Origin: Bacteroidota bacterium
Lineage (GTDB): Bacteria; Bacteroidota; Bacteroidia; Bacteroidales; F082
Assembly (NCBI GenBank): GCA_016845105.1
Contig: JAERTF010000171.1
Coordinates: forward strand, 1-64,000
Direction of reading: 5' to 3'
DNA: 64,000 nt
Part shown: in pieces, positions 19,288-26,952 of the stretch
Layout of the letters: the number at the start of each line of letters is the position of its first letter
How positions within the stretch are numbered: the stretch's first letter is position 1
Position numbers and translations under genes: made by a program
Notes under the pieces: model-generated
The model's database searches: none
The model's input: only the letters and a program-made list of their open reading frames with translations
Told to the model about the DNA's origin: nothing

Positions 19288-20355
19288 ATGAAAACTCTTT
19301 ATAGAAATCTGATCATTGTTTTGATCGTTACGTTAATATTTCCCATAGCAGAGTCAACTTTTGCAGGAAACAGAGACAGGTCTGGCCAAGCTGGTGCCAC
19401 TGAGTTATTAATTAACCCATGGGCAAGAAGTAGTGGTTGGGCTAGTGCTAATATGTCCAGAGTAAGAGGTCTTGAAGCTATATGGGGCAACGTTGCCGGA
19501 ACAGCATTTACTCCGAAGACGCAGCTTATTTTTTCAAATACTCAATGGCTAAAAGGAACAGGGACTAATATTATGTCCTTTGGACTTACTCAAAGAGTAG
19601 GAGAGGTAGGAGCATTAAGTCTCTCTGTTATGTCGATGTCATTTGGAGAAATTGATATAACAACAGTTGATAACCCAGATGATCCGCAAGGTACTTATAA
19701 GCCTAGTTTAATGAATATTGCTATTGCGTATTCAAAGGCTTTTTCAAATAGTATTTATGCAGGTGTTGTGCTGAAGGTAGTTTCAGAATCAATTGCTGAT
19801 GTTAGTGCTGTAGGTGTAGCTATTGATGCTGGTATACAATATGTTACAGGTGCTGACGAGCAAATATCATTCGGTATTGCTCTTAAAAACTGGGGACCTA
19901 AAATGAAGTATTCCGGCGATGGATTGTCACTCCGTACAATCATATCAGGACAAGAAACTGCTTTTACTCTTGAACAACGATCAATGTCTTTTGATATGCC
20001 TGCACAGCTTAATATTGGTGCTGCATATGATTTTCTATTTCCAAAGGACTATCGTTTAACTGCCGCTGGTAACTTTACATCTAACTCATTTAGCCAAGAT
20101 CAGTTTTCTTTTGGTTTGGAGTTTAGTTTGAAGGAATATGTACAACTTAGAAGTGGTTATACTTATGAAAAGGGCATGTTCGAGGAAGTTACATCTACTG
20201 AAAATATCAATATTAATAATGGCTTGAGTGCTGGATTAAGTGTTCAGGTTCCCCTTAGCAAAGAAAAAGGAAGTTATATAGGTATTGACTATACATATCG
20301 TGAATCACAGAGTTTCAATGGTTCACATACAATGGGAATTATTTTTAATTTCTAA
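19288..20355 (+). CDS. PorV/PorQ family outer-membrane protein
   Basis: Protein of 355 aa from the chosen ATG. Signal peptide (MKTLYRNLIIVLIVTLIFPIAESTFA), then AGATELLINPWARSSGWA, the family's N-terminal motif, and a predicted beta-barrel ending in IIFNF. PorV-type barrels shuttle or anchor T9SS cargo in the outer membrane. The frame is open from a TTG two codons upstream, but the ATG at 19288 is the more usual start. It is the last gene of the TonB-receptor/secreted-protein unit, and a strong terminator lies at 20403-20434. Confidence 0.82.
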   Translation: MKTLYRNLIIVLIVTLIFPIAESTFAGNRDRSGQAGATELLINPWARSSGWASANMSRVRGLEAIWGNVAGTAFTPKTQLIFSNTQWLKGTGTNIMSFGLTQRVGEVGALSLSVMSMSFGEIDITTVDNPDDPQGTYKPSLMNIAIAYSKAFSNSIYAGVVLKVVSESIADVSAVGVAIDAGIQYVTGADEQISFGIALKNWGPKMKYSGDGLSLRTIISGQETAFTLEQRSMSFDMPAQLNIGAAYDFLFPKDYRLTAAGNFTSNSFSQDQFSFGLEFSLKEYVQLRSGYTYEKGMFEEVTSTENININNGLSAGLSVQVPLSKEKGSYIGIDYTYRESQSFNGSHTMGIIFNF

Positions 20356-20383
20356 AACCCTTATGCTGTAAAAAAATTCTTTT

Positions 20384-20391
20384 TATTTTTG
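20384..20391 (+). promoter_or_regulatory. -7 box (TATTTTTG) upstream of the greA leader hairpin
   Basis: Exact TAnnTTTG match followed by CAG. Transcription would begin near 20398, just before the hairpin at 20403-20434. A second, weaker box (TATATTTA, 20442-20449) lies after the hairpin and 20 nt before greA, so either could drive greA. Confidence 0.4.
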
Positions 20392-20402
20392 CAGTCTGTT
20401 TT

Positions 20403-20434
20403 AAAGACCCTTAATTCACTTTAAGGGTCTTTTT
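20403..20434 (+). terminator. Strong Rho-independent terminator between the PorV-like gene and greA
   Basis: AAAGACCCTTAA (20403-20414) pairs perfectly with TTAAGGGTCTTT (20421-20432) around a 6-nt loop and runs into TTTTT. It probably ends the three-gene surface unit. Because a consensus -7 box lies just upstream, it could also act as an attenuator in a greA leader. Confidence 0.85.
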
Positions 20435-20468
20435 ATCTTATTATATTTACACAATAAAGACGTTTAAT

Positions 20469-20942
20469 ATGTCTGAAACAAAATATTTCACCGAAGAAGG
20501 TCTTAAAAAATTACGCGAGCAGATTGAATATCTCACAACTGTTGAACGACCTAAAATATCGCAACAAATAAGTGAGGCTAGAGACAAAGGCGATTTATCT
20601 GAGAATGCAGAGTATGATGCAGCAAAGGATGCCCAAGGTATGCTTGAATTAAAGATTTCTAAACTGCAAGCTGTTCTACAGAATGGAAGAATTATAGATA
20701 AATCTAAAATGGATCAATCCAAGGCGTATATATTATCTACGGTAACCATAAAGAATATTAAAAATAATGCAACCATGAAGTATACTCTGGTTCCTGAGGA
20801 GGAGGCAGACCTTAAAAAAGGGTTAATTTCAGTTGAGTCGCCTATAGCAAAAGGTTTACTTGGGAAACGGGTTGGAGATAATGCTGAAATAACTGTGCCT
20901 GCTGGTAAATTGACATTTGAAATCATAGAAATTGTTCGTTAA
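20469..20942 (+). CDS. greA: Transcription elongation factor GreA
   Basis: Protein of 157 aa that stimulates RNA polymerase to cleave backtracked transcripts. The N-terminal coiled coil (about 1-75) includes the tip motif ARDKGDLSENAEYDAAKDAQ with its acidic residues. A C-terminal FKBP-like domain (about 80-157) contains SPIAKGLLGKRVGD. Full length and typical. An HIT gene follows after 11 nt and is probably cotranscribed, as is common in Bacteroidota. Confidence 0.97.
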   Translation: MSETKYFTEEGLKKLREQIEYLTTVERPKISQQISEARDKGDLSENAEYDAAKDAQGMLELKISKLQAVLQNGRIIDKSKMDQSKAYILSTVTIKNIKNNATMKYTLVPEEEADLKKGLISVESPIAKGLLGKRVGDNAEITVPAGKLTFEIIEIVR

Positions 20943-20953
20943 AAATTATAATT

Positions 20954-21355
20954 ATGGCTTCAATTTTTACAAAGATTGTTAGTGGTGAAATTCCATCGTA
21001 TAAAATTGCTGAGGATGAACAGTATTATGCCTTTTTAGATATTAACCCACTTGCAAAAGGCCATACTCTTGTAATCCCTAAGAAAGAAACGGATTATATT
21101 TTCGATGTTGAAGATGATGAATTGGCAGGGTTAATGAAATTTGCCAAGAGAGTTGGAAAGGCATTAGAAAAAGTGGTTGAATGTAAACGAATAGGAATTA
21201 CTGTTATTGGACTGGAAGTACCACATGCACATGTACATCTTATTCCAATTAATTCATTATACGATATGGATTTTAAGCAACCTAAGTTGAGTTTTACGCA
21301 TGATGAGAACGTTATGCTTACCAATGAAATTGTAGAAGCCTACAAAGCAATATAG
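20954..21355 (+). CDS. HIT family nucleotide-binding hydrolase
   Basis: Protein of 133 aa of the histidine-triad superfamily, close to HinT-type phosphoramidases. The triad HAHVHLIP lies near residues 94-101, and the N-terminus reads MASIFTKIVSGEIPSYKIAED, typical of the family. It probably hydrolyses AMP-linked phosphoramidates. It follows greA by 11 nt and ends 8 nt before the convergent PurF-like stop codon. Confidence 0.93.
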   Translation: MASIFTKIVSGEIPSYKIAEDEQYYAFLDINPLAKGHTLVIPKKETDYIFDVEDDELAGLMKFAKRVGKALEKVVECKRIGITVIGLEVPHAHVHLIPINSLYDMDFKQPKLSFTHDENVMLTNEIVEAYKAI

Positions 21356-21363
21356 TCTATTCT

Positions 21364-23265
21364 TTAGTAAGCTCGAGTGCTTATTCCTTCAATGTAATTA
21401 ATAAATGATTGATTAACCACCTTGTTCCCTCCAGGTGTAGGATAATTACCAGTGAAATACCAATCACCACTGTGATTAGGAATGGCTTTATGTAAATCTT
21501 CAATACTTTGGTAAATTACTTTTACTTCAGCTTTAATTCCTGAGGATTTAACCAGGTCAGCAACTTTATTAGATACTTGAACTGCCTTAAAAGGTTGGTA
21601 AATCTCTTTAACAAAGTTTACAATCTCTTCTTTTGGAAGATTTTGTTGTGCTTTACATTTTTTGTACACATCATTAATAATATGGTCCTGCTTGGTTTCT
21701 TTTAATAATTCGATAGCTGCATTAAATGCCACAAAGTCACTTAGCCTGGCCATATCAATTCCATAACAATCTGGATATCTTATTTGAGGGGCTGAAGAGG
21801 CAATTATTATCTTCTTTGGCTGAAGTCGGTCTAATATTTGAATAATACTTTGTTTTAGTGTAGTTCCCCGAACAATTGAGTCGTCAAGAACAACTAATGT
21901 GTCAATGCCCTTTTTAACAATACCATATGTAACATCATAAACATGACCAACCAAGTCGTTACGTTGATTATCCTGAGTAATAAATGTACGAAGTTTTACA
22001 TCCTTTACAGCAATAGATTCTACACGTGGTTTAGTACTAAAAAATACATTCAGCATCTCCGCTGAGATATTATCCTTGTTTTTTAGAATCTTATCTTTTA
22101 CCATCTCATTTGAGAAGCTGTAAATTTGATCCATTAAACCCTGAAAAGCTACCGAGGCTGTATTTGGAATATACGAGAAAACAGTATCTCTGATATTATA
22201 ATCAATTTCTTTTAGAATGTTAGTTGACAGTAACTTACCAAGCTTTTTTCTCTCTTTATAAATATCCTTATCTGTACCTCTCGAAAAATAAATTCTTTCA
22301 AACGAACAAGCTTTAACTGTTTTCTTTTCAATAAATCTTTCATCTTCTATCGAACCATCTTTTTTAACAATTAAAGCATGTCCTGGCTGTATTTCTTTTA
22401 CATCTTTATCACTTAAATTAAAAGCTGTTTGTATTACCGGACGTTCTGATGCTGCAACAAAAACCTCTTCATCAATGTAATAAAATGCAGGACGTATACC
22501 ATTTGGGTCGCGCATAATAAAGGCATCTCCATGTCCGAGCATACCCCCAATCACATATCCCCCATCCCATTTTTTTGCCGATTCGTTTAATATCGACTTA
22601 ATGCTGATAGTTTCAACGATATGGTCCGTAATTTCTTTTTTTGATAAGCCTTGCTTCTTAAATTGAGAATATAGCTTTTGATTCTCTTCATCTAGAAAAT
22701 GACCAATTTTTTCAAGTACAGTTACCGTATCGGATGTCTCAACAGGATATTGTCCCAGTTCAACAAGTTGATCAAATAATTCACTTGTATTTGTCATATT
22801 AAAGTTACCGGCAAGTACAAGGTTTCTGGTTTTCCAGTTATTGGCCCTCACCAATGGATGAAGATGACTAATATTGTTTCCACCAAAAGTTCCATAACGC
22901 AAATGACCCAAAAAAAGTTCACCTGTAAAATCAGCATTTTCTTTTAACCAATTTACATCAGCCAAACGCTTGGGATTGCCCTTTGTAACATTTTGAATAT
23001 TATCATAAGCTTGATTGAAGATATCTTTTATTGGAGTCTGCTTATTTGATCTTAATCTGCTTATATATCTGCTACCAGGTTTAAGATCGATCTTTACTTC
23101 AGCAATTCCAGCACCATCTTGCCCTCTGTTATGCTGCTTTTGCATGAGTAGATGTAGCTTTTGAAGCCCATATACTGATGTGCCATATTTTGATAGATAG
23201 AACTCAAGGGGCTTCCGTAATCTAATTAGGGCAATACCACATTCATGATTAATACGATCGCTCAT
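21364..23265 (-). CDS. PurF-like glutamine amidotransferase / phosphoribosyltransferase, long form
   Basis: Protein of 633 aa from the chosen start. An N-terminal Ntn glutaminase domain has Cys9 (INHECGIA) and NRGQDGAGIAE. A C-terminal PRTase domain carries the PRPP-binding loop VVLDDSIVRGTTL. Known PurF makes phosphoribosylamine from PRPP and glutamine, usually in about 470-510 aa. This form is over 100 residues longer and needs an eight-residue propeptide to expose Cys9. Bacteroidota often encode such a second PurF-like protein. The frame extends upstream, but the -7 box at 23295-23302 makes the ATG at 23263-23265 the likely start. Confidence 0.82.
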   Translation of the reverse strand: MSDRINHECGIALIRLRKPLEFYLSKYGTSVYGLQKLHLLMQKQHNRGQDGAGIAEVKIDLKPGSRYISRLRSNKQTPIKDIFNQAYDNIQNVTKGNPKRLADVNWLKENADFTGELFLGHLRYGTFGGNNISHLHPLVRANNWKTRNLVLAGNFNMTNTSELFDQLVELGQYPVETSDTVTVLEKIGHFLDEENQKLYSQFKKQGLSKKEITDHIVETISIKSILNESAKKWDGGYVIGGMLGHGDAFIMRDPNGIRPAFYYIDEEVFVAASERPVIQTAFNLSDKDVKEIQPGHALIVKKDGSIEDERFIEKKTVKACSFERIYFSRGTDKDIYKERKKLGKLLSTNILKEIDYNIRDTVFSYIPNTASVAFQGLMDQIYSFSNEMVKDKILKNKDNISAEMLNVFFSTKPRVESIAVKDVKLRTFITQDNQRNDLVGHVYDVTYGIVKKGIDTLVVLDDSIVRGTTLKQSIIQILDRLQPKKIIIASSAPQIRYPDCYGIDMARLSDFVAFNAAIELLKETKQDHIINDVYKKCKAQQNLPKEEIVNFVKEIYQPFKAVQVSNKVADLVKSSGIKAEVKVIYQSIEDLHKAIPNHSGDWYFTGNYPTPGGNKVVNQSFINYIEGISTRAY

Positions 23266-23282
23266 TTTCGGTGCAGAATATT

Positions 23283-23290
23283 TATATTTG
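23283..23290 (+). promoter_or_regulatory. -7 box (TATATTTG) for the GNAT gene
   Basis: Exact TAnnTTTG match 21 nt before the GNAT ATG at 23311. It faces and nearly abuts the opposite-strand box at 23295-23302, so the two start sites should overlap. Confidence 0.5.
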
Positions 23291-23294
23291 TGGG

Positions 23295-23302
23295 CAAAAG
23301 TA
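23295..23302 (-). promoter_or_regulatory. -7 box (TACTTTTG) for the PurF-like gene
   Basis: On the minus strand TACTTTTG followed by CC is an exact match. The predicted start site near 23289 leaves a leader of about 24 nt before the ATG at 23265 and rules out the longer upstream reading of the gene. Confidence 0.55.
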
Positions 23303-23310
23303 AGAAAAAG

Positions 23311-23760
23311 ATGATTCAAATACGACTTGCTACCCGATATGATTCCCAATATATTGTTGAGTTTCAGATTAAAATGGCAATGGAAACAGAAGGGTTAGTG
23401 CTTGATAAAGAGACTGTAAAGAGGGGTGTGGAGTCTGTGTTTAATGAACCTTCTAAGGGGAAATATTATGTTGCAATCCAGAATGATGATGTAATTGGCT
23501 CACTACTTCTTACTCCCGAATGGAGCGATTGGAGAAATGCGTGGGTATTGTGGATACAATCTGTTTATGTAAGTTCAGAATTGCGAGGTAAGGGTGTTTT
23601 CAAGGCAATGTATAATTATGTTATTGATTCTATAAATAAAGATGATGAAATTGCAGGCGTGAGGTTATATGTTGATTTAAGCAATAAGAAAGCACGTGCG
23701 GTTTACAAACAATTAGGAATGAATGGTGATCATTACCAGTTATTTGAAAACATGAAATAA
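23311..23760 (+). CDS. GNAT family N-acetyltransferase
   Basis: Protein of 149 aa from ATG 23311 (MIQIRLATRYDSQ). The acetyl-CoA-binding stretch is VYVSSELRGKGVFKAMYNYV (Q/RxxGxG/A-like), followed by the late GNAT pattern VDLSNKKARAVYKQLGM. The substrate cannot be told. The frame extends 22 codons upstream, but that part overlaps the PurF-like gene's start region and the gene's own promoter box at 23283-23290, so the shorter start is preferred. Confidence 0.9.
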   Translation: MIQIRLATRYDSQYIVEFQIKMAMETEGLVLDKETVKRGVESVFNEPSKGKYYVAIQNDDVIGSLLLTPEWSDWRNAWVLWIQSVYVSSELRGKGVFKAMYNYVIDSINKDDEIAGVRLYVDLSNKKARAVYKQLGMNGDHYQLFENMK

Positions 23761-23774
23761 TCTAAAGATATAGT

Positions 23775-23782
23775 TATATTTA
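23775..23782 (+). promoter_or_regulatory. Possible -7 variant (TATATTTA) before the C69 peptidase gene
   Basis: TATATTTA followed by C has one mismatch to TAnnTTTG, 26 nt before the ATG at 23808. The identical ten-base context TTATATTTAC occurs 20 nt before greA. Confidence 0.25.
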
Positions 23783-23807
23783 CAATCTAGTTAACAAAAC
23801 GTATATC

Positions 23808-25415
23808 ATGAATAGTATAATGAAATCAGTAATGATAATTGTATTAGCAATTATGTTGTCAATAAATCTTACATCTCAAACAGCTGACAAAACAGATTGG
23901 ATGGGTGGTTACCCAGAAGGATGTACATCAATTACAGTTGGAAAAGATGCAAGTTTTGATGGGTCTGTAATGACATCTCATACCGATGATAGTCATCGTA
24001 CTCGTTCATGGATTGATATCGTACCTGCCAAGCATCACGCAAAGGGGGAGAAAGTAATAATGTATAAACGAGTAAAAAATGACTCATTGGCAATGCCTGC
24101 TTATGGCCATAAGGAAGTTGGAAGTATTCCCCAGGTTAGTCACACAAATGGATATATTAATACGGCCTATCCAAGTCTCAATGATAAACAACTTGGCATA
24201 GGAGAATCAACTTTTGGAGGACGTGACGAGCTTCAAAGTGATGAAGGGATTATCGATTGTCAGCGTTTGTGCTTATTAATGCTTGAGAGGGAATCAACAG
24301 CAAGAGGTGCCATTAAAACAGCTGGTAAGCTACTGGAAAAATATGGTTGGAATGATTATGGAGAAGTACTAACAATTGCTGATAAAAATGAAGTTTGGCA
24401 TTTGGAAATTGTTGGTCCTGGAAAGGGAAAGGTTGGTGCAGTTTGGGTGGCTCAGAGGGTACCTGATGGACATATCTCCGTTAATGCCAATGCAAGTACA
24501 ATTAAGGAGATCAATTTAAAGGATAAAGATTATTTCATGGCATCGGAAAATGTGTATGATGTTGCCGAAGAAAATGGATGGTGGAATCCAGATAAAGAAA
24601 CATTTAAATTTTGCTATGCTTATGCCCCAAAAAGCCGAACTTCTCCTGCATCAAGAAGACGCGAATGGAGAGTTTTTAACTTATTAGCGCCATCATTAGG
24701 TCTTGATCCCAATGATAAGGATTATCCTTTTTCTGTAGCACCTGATACCCTTGTTACATTGGAGAATTTGATGAATGTGTTTAAGGATTATTATGAGAAT
24801 ACTCCTTTTGACATGACAAAAACACTTACCGTGGCTGATAAAGATGGGAAATCGGTTATATCACCATTGGCAAGTCCACATATGCCATATGATGCAAATA
24901 CTCTTCATAAAATAAATGGAGGATGGGGACCATTGGGAGAACGTACAATTGCTAGATGGTATACAATGTATGCTACAATAATTCAGCTGCGCAGTTGGCT
25001 CCCAGATGAAATTGGAGGTGTTGAATGGCTAGCAATGGATAATGTAGCCACATCGATATATGTACCAATATATGGCTGTGTAACTGACCTTCCAAAGCAA
25101 TATAAAACACCTGGCAGAACATTAGGCTATACACTAAACTCAGCATGGTGGATATTTAATCGACTTGGAACACTTACTTCACAGCGTTGGGGCGATATGC
25201 GTCATGATGTTGATGCGGTTTGGATACCTATGCAGAAGAAATTTATTGATGATCAAAAATTAATCGACAAACAGGCATTGGATCTATACCGAGAAAACAA
25301 AAAAGACGCCATTGATTTTCTAAATAATTATTCAGATAAACAAGGCAAAGAAGTTATGGATGAAGCTATAAAACTAGGTGATTTCCTTTGGACTAAATAT
25401 GATGAGAAGTTTTAA
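23808..25415 (+). CDS. C69 family dipeptidase (PepD-like), exported
   Basis: Protein of 535 aa with an N-terminal signal sequence (hydrophobic 6-22), then a peptidase C69 domain. The probable N-terminal nucleophile is Cys39 in YPEGCTSITVGKDAS, exposed after signal or propeptide removal. The family motifs DGSVMTSHTDD and GESTFGGRDEL follow. C69 enzymes are Ntn-hydrolases that split dipeptides. An alternative ATG four codons in (23820) gives a more compact signal peptide. The gene ends before a 396-nt convergent gap. Confidence 0.85.
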   Translation: MNSIMKSVMIIVLAIMLSINLTSQTADKTDWMGGYPEGCTSITVGKDASFDGSVMTSHTDDSHRTRSWIDIVPAKHHAKGEKVIMYKRVKNDSLAMPAYGHKEVGSIPQVSHTNGYINTAYPSLNDKQLGIGESTFGGRDELQSDEGIIDCQRLCLLMLERESTARGAIKTAGKLLEKYGWNDYGEVLTIADKNEVWHLEIVGPGKGKVGAVWVAQRVPDGHISVNANASTIKEINLKDKDYFMASENVYDVAEENGWWNPDKETFKFCYAYAPKSRTSPASRRREWRVFNLLAPSLGLDPNDKDYPFSVAPDTLVTLENLMNVFKDYYENTPFDMTKTLTVADKDGKSVISPLASPHMPYDANTLHKINGGWGPLGERTIARWYTMYATIIQLRSWLPDEIGGVEWLAMDNVATSIYVPIYGCVTDLPKQYKTPGRTLGYTLNSAWWIFNRLGTLTSQRWGDMRHDVDAVWIPMQKKFIDDQKLIDKQALDLYRENKKDAIDFLNNYSDKQGKEVMDEAIKLGDFLWTKYDEKF

Positions 25416-25811
25416 TCTATGATTATTAGTTTTGAGTAAAAAATTGAGTAGTTGAACTTCTGCTTAGAAATAATAATAGTGGTATTGTAATATCTTGACT
25501 TTTACAAGCTCTGTAGAAACCAAAAACAAAGAGGATATTTAAAATCGAACTAATGACCAGACTGGTGAAAAAATATGTTGTGGTTTGGAATTCATTGCCC
25601 CTAATTCACTAACAATATTTCATAGATGATTGTAGTCATCTATCATGAGGCCAAATATAATAGTTGTAAACCAAAATATTAAAATATTCAAAATCCCGCT
25701 TGGCTATTATAACTGGATTAAAATGTAGTAATAGTTTTTTTGTCAACTTCAATTTGATATACTCAAAGTATCTTTGTAAAAAGTAAATGCTGGCCAGAGT
25801 AATCTACTTCT
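25416..25811. other. 396-nt convergent gap without a recognisable gene
   Basis: AT-rich DNA between the C69 peptidase and AI-2E permease stop codons. The only structures seen are a hairpin (ATAGATGA at 25622-25629 with TCATCTAT at 25636-25643, no T run) and a plus-strand TATCTTTG box at 25769-25776 that points into the end of the permease gene. No conserved peptide is visible in any frame. Confidence 0.5.
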
Positions 25812-26885
25812 TTAGCTGTTATTTAATTTTGAACTATTGTAATCAACAATATCCTGTGCTTCCTTTTCTGTGCCAAGCATTATTGCCATCCATTTTGTAG
25901 ATTCCTTTTGCTCCAATATTATTTTGACAACCATTGTAAGTGGAACAGAAAGAAACATGCCTACTGTTCCAAGTATAAACCCCCAAAATATCAACGATAC
26001 AAACACAACAAGCGTTGAAAGACCCAGTCCTTTCCCCATTATCTGTGGCTGTATAATACTACCAATCAGCATATTTACAAAAACAAAAGCACCCATTGTC
26101 CATAGAGCACCCCCCACACCTATTTGAATCAATGCGAATAGTATGGCCGGTATACTTGCAACAATTGAGCCGATGTTTGGTATGAAATTAAATAGAAATG
26201 CAAGCAAGGCCCATAATATGGCATATTTAACTCCAATAATAACCAAAGCCAACCAAATTAACAAACCAGTTAAAAAACTCATAATTGTCATTAGTCCCAG
26301 ATATTGACGAATACTTACATCAATTCTATTTAAATAACTCACCGACCCCTCGGAGGTATTTATAATTGCCTTTACTTTTGTATTAAAACTATTTAGTTCA
26401 AGAAGCATAAATATCACAACAAAAAGCATCAGTAACATATTACTCATTAAACTCCCCAAGGCACTTAAAAATGTTGCGCTATAACTCATTAATTTACTAG
26501 TGTTTACCGAGCTCTCAAGTTTTTCAAGCGAAACGTCAAATCCCATACCATGGAGTGTGCTAAAAAGAGAAGCACTAAGTTCATTTAATCTATTGGCATA
26601 AAACTCCGAATCGCGTGAGAATTGGGAAATTGATCTGCCTATGACTTCACCCAGACCAAAAAGAATTAGGATTATCGCAAGAAGTACAATTAAAACAGCC
26701 AGACCATTGGGAACTCTCTTTTTCTCGAGCCATCGAATAGGTTGTGCACAAACTATTGTTATGAAAAGTGCAAGTAATATTGGTGTAATAAAGGAAGAAG
26801 CATACATTACCACAGCAATAATTATTAAAAATGCTGCTATGGTTACTGCAGGATTAGAAGATGGCCGGTTGACTATTTTATCCAT
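25812..26885 (-). CDS. AI-2E family transporter (PerM/TqsA-like)
   Basis: Inner-membrane protein of 357 aa with about eight hydrophobic segments. The family layout is visible: two N-terminal helices, a central amphipathic region with GRSISQFSRDSEFYANRL, then a helical bundle with the signature FNFIPNIGSIVASIPA and SVPLTMVVKIILE. Members export small molecules such as autoinducer-2 or act in sodium/proton exchange, so the substrate is uncertain. It stands alone downstream of metG on the same strand. Confidence 0.92.
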   Translation of the reverse strand: MDKIVNRPSSNPAVTIAAFLIIIAVVMYASSFITPILLALFITIVCAQPIRWLEKKRVPNGLAVLIVLLAIILILFGLGEVIGRSISQFSRDSEFYANRLNELSASLFSTLHGMGFDVSLEKLESSVNTSKLMSYSATFLSALGSLMSNMLLMLFVVIFMLLELNSFNTKVKAIINTSEGSVSYLNRIDVSIRQYLGLMTIMSFLTGLLIWLALVIIGVKYAILWALLAFLFNFIPNIGSIVASIPAILFALIQIGVGGALWTMGAFVFVNMLIGSIIQPQIMGKGLGLSTLVVFVSLIFWGFILGTVGMFLSVPLTMVVKIILEQKESTKWMAIMLGTEKEAQDIVDYNSSKLNNS

Positions 26886-26952
26886 TATATTGGCTTTTTT
26901 GAGATTATCCCAAATTAAAACCTAAATATATAAATAATTGTTTAATATGGTT

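Noticed and set aside
25622-25643. Hairpin in the 25.6 kb gap as a terminator
   Set aside because: The 8-bp stem lacks a following T run on either strand, so terminator function is not supported.
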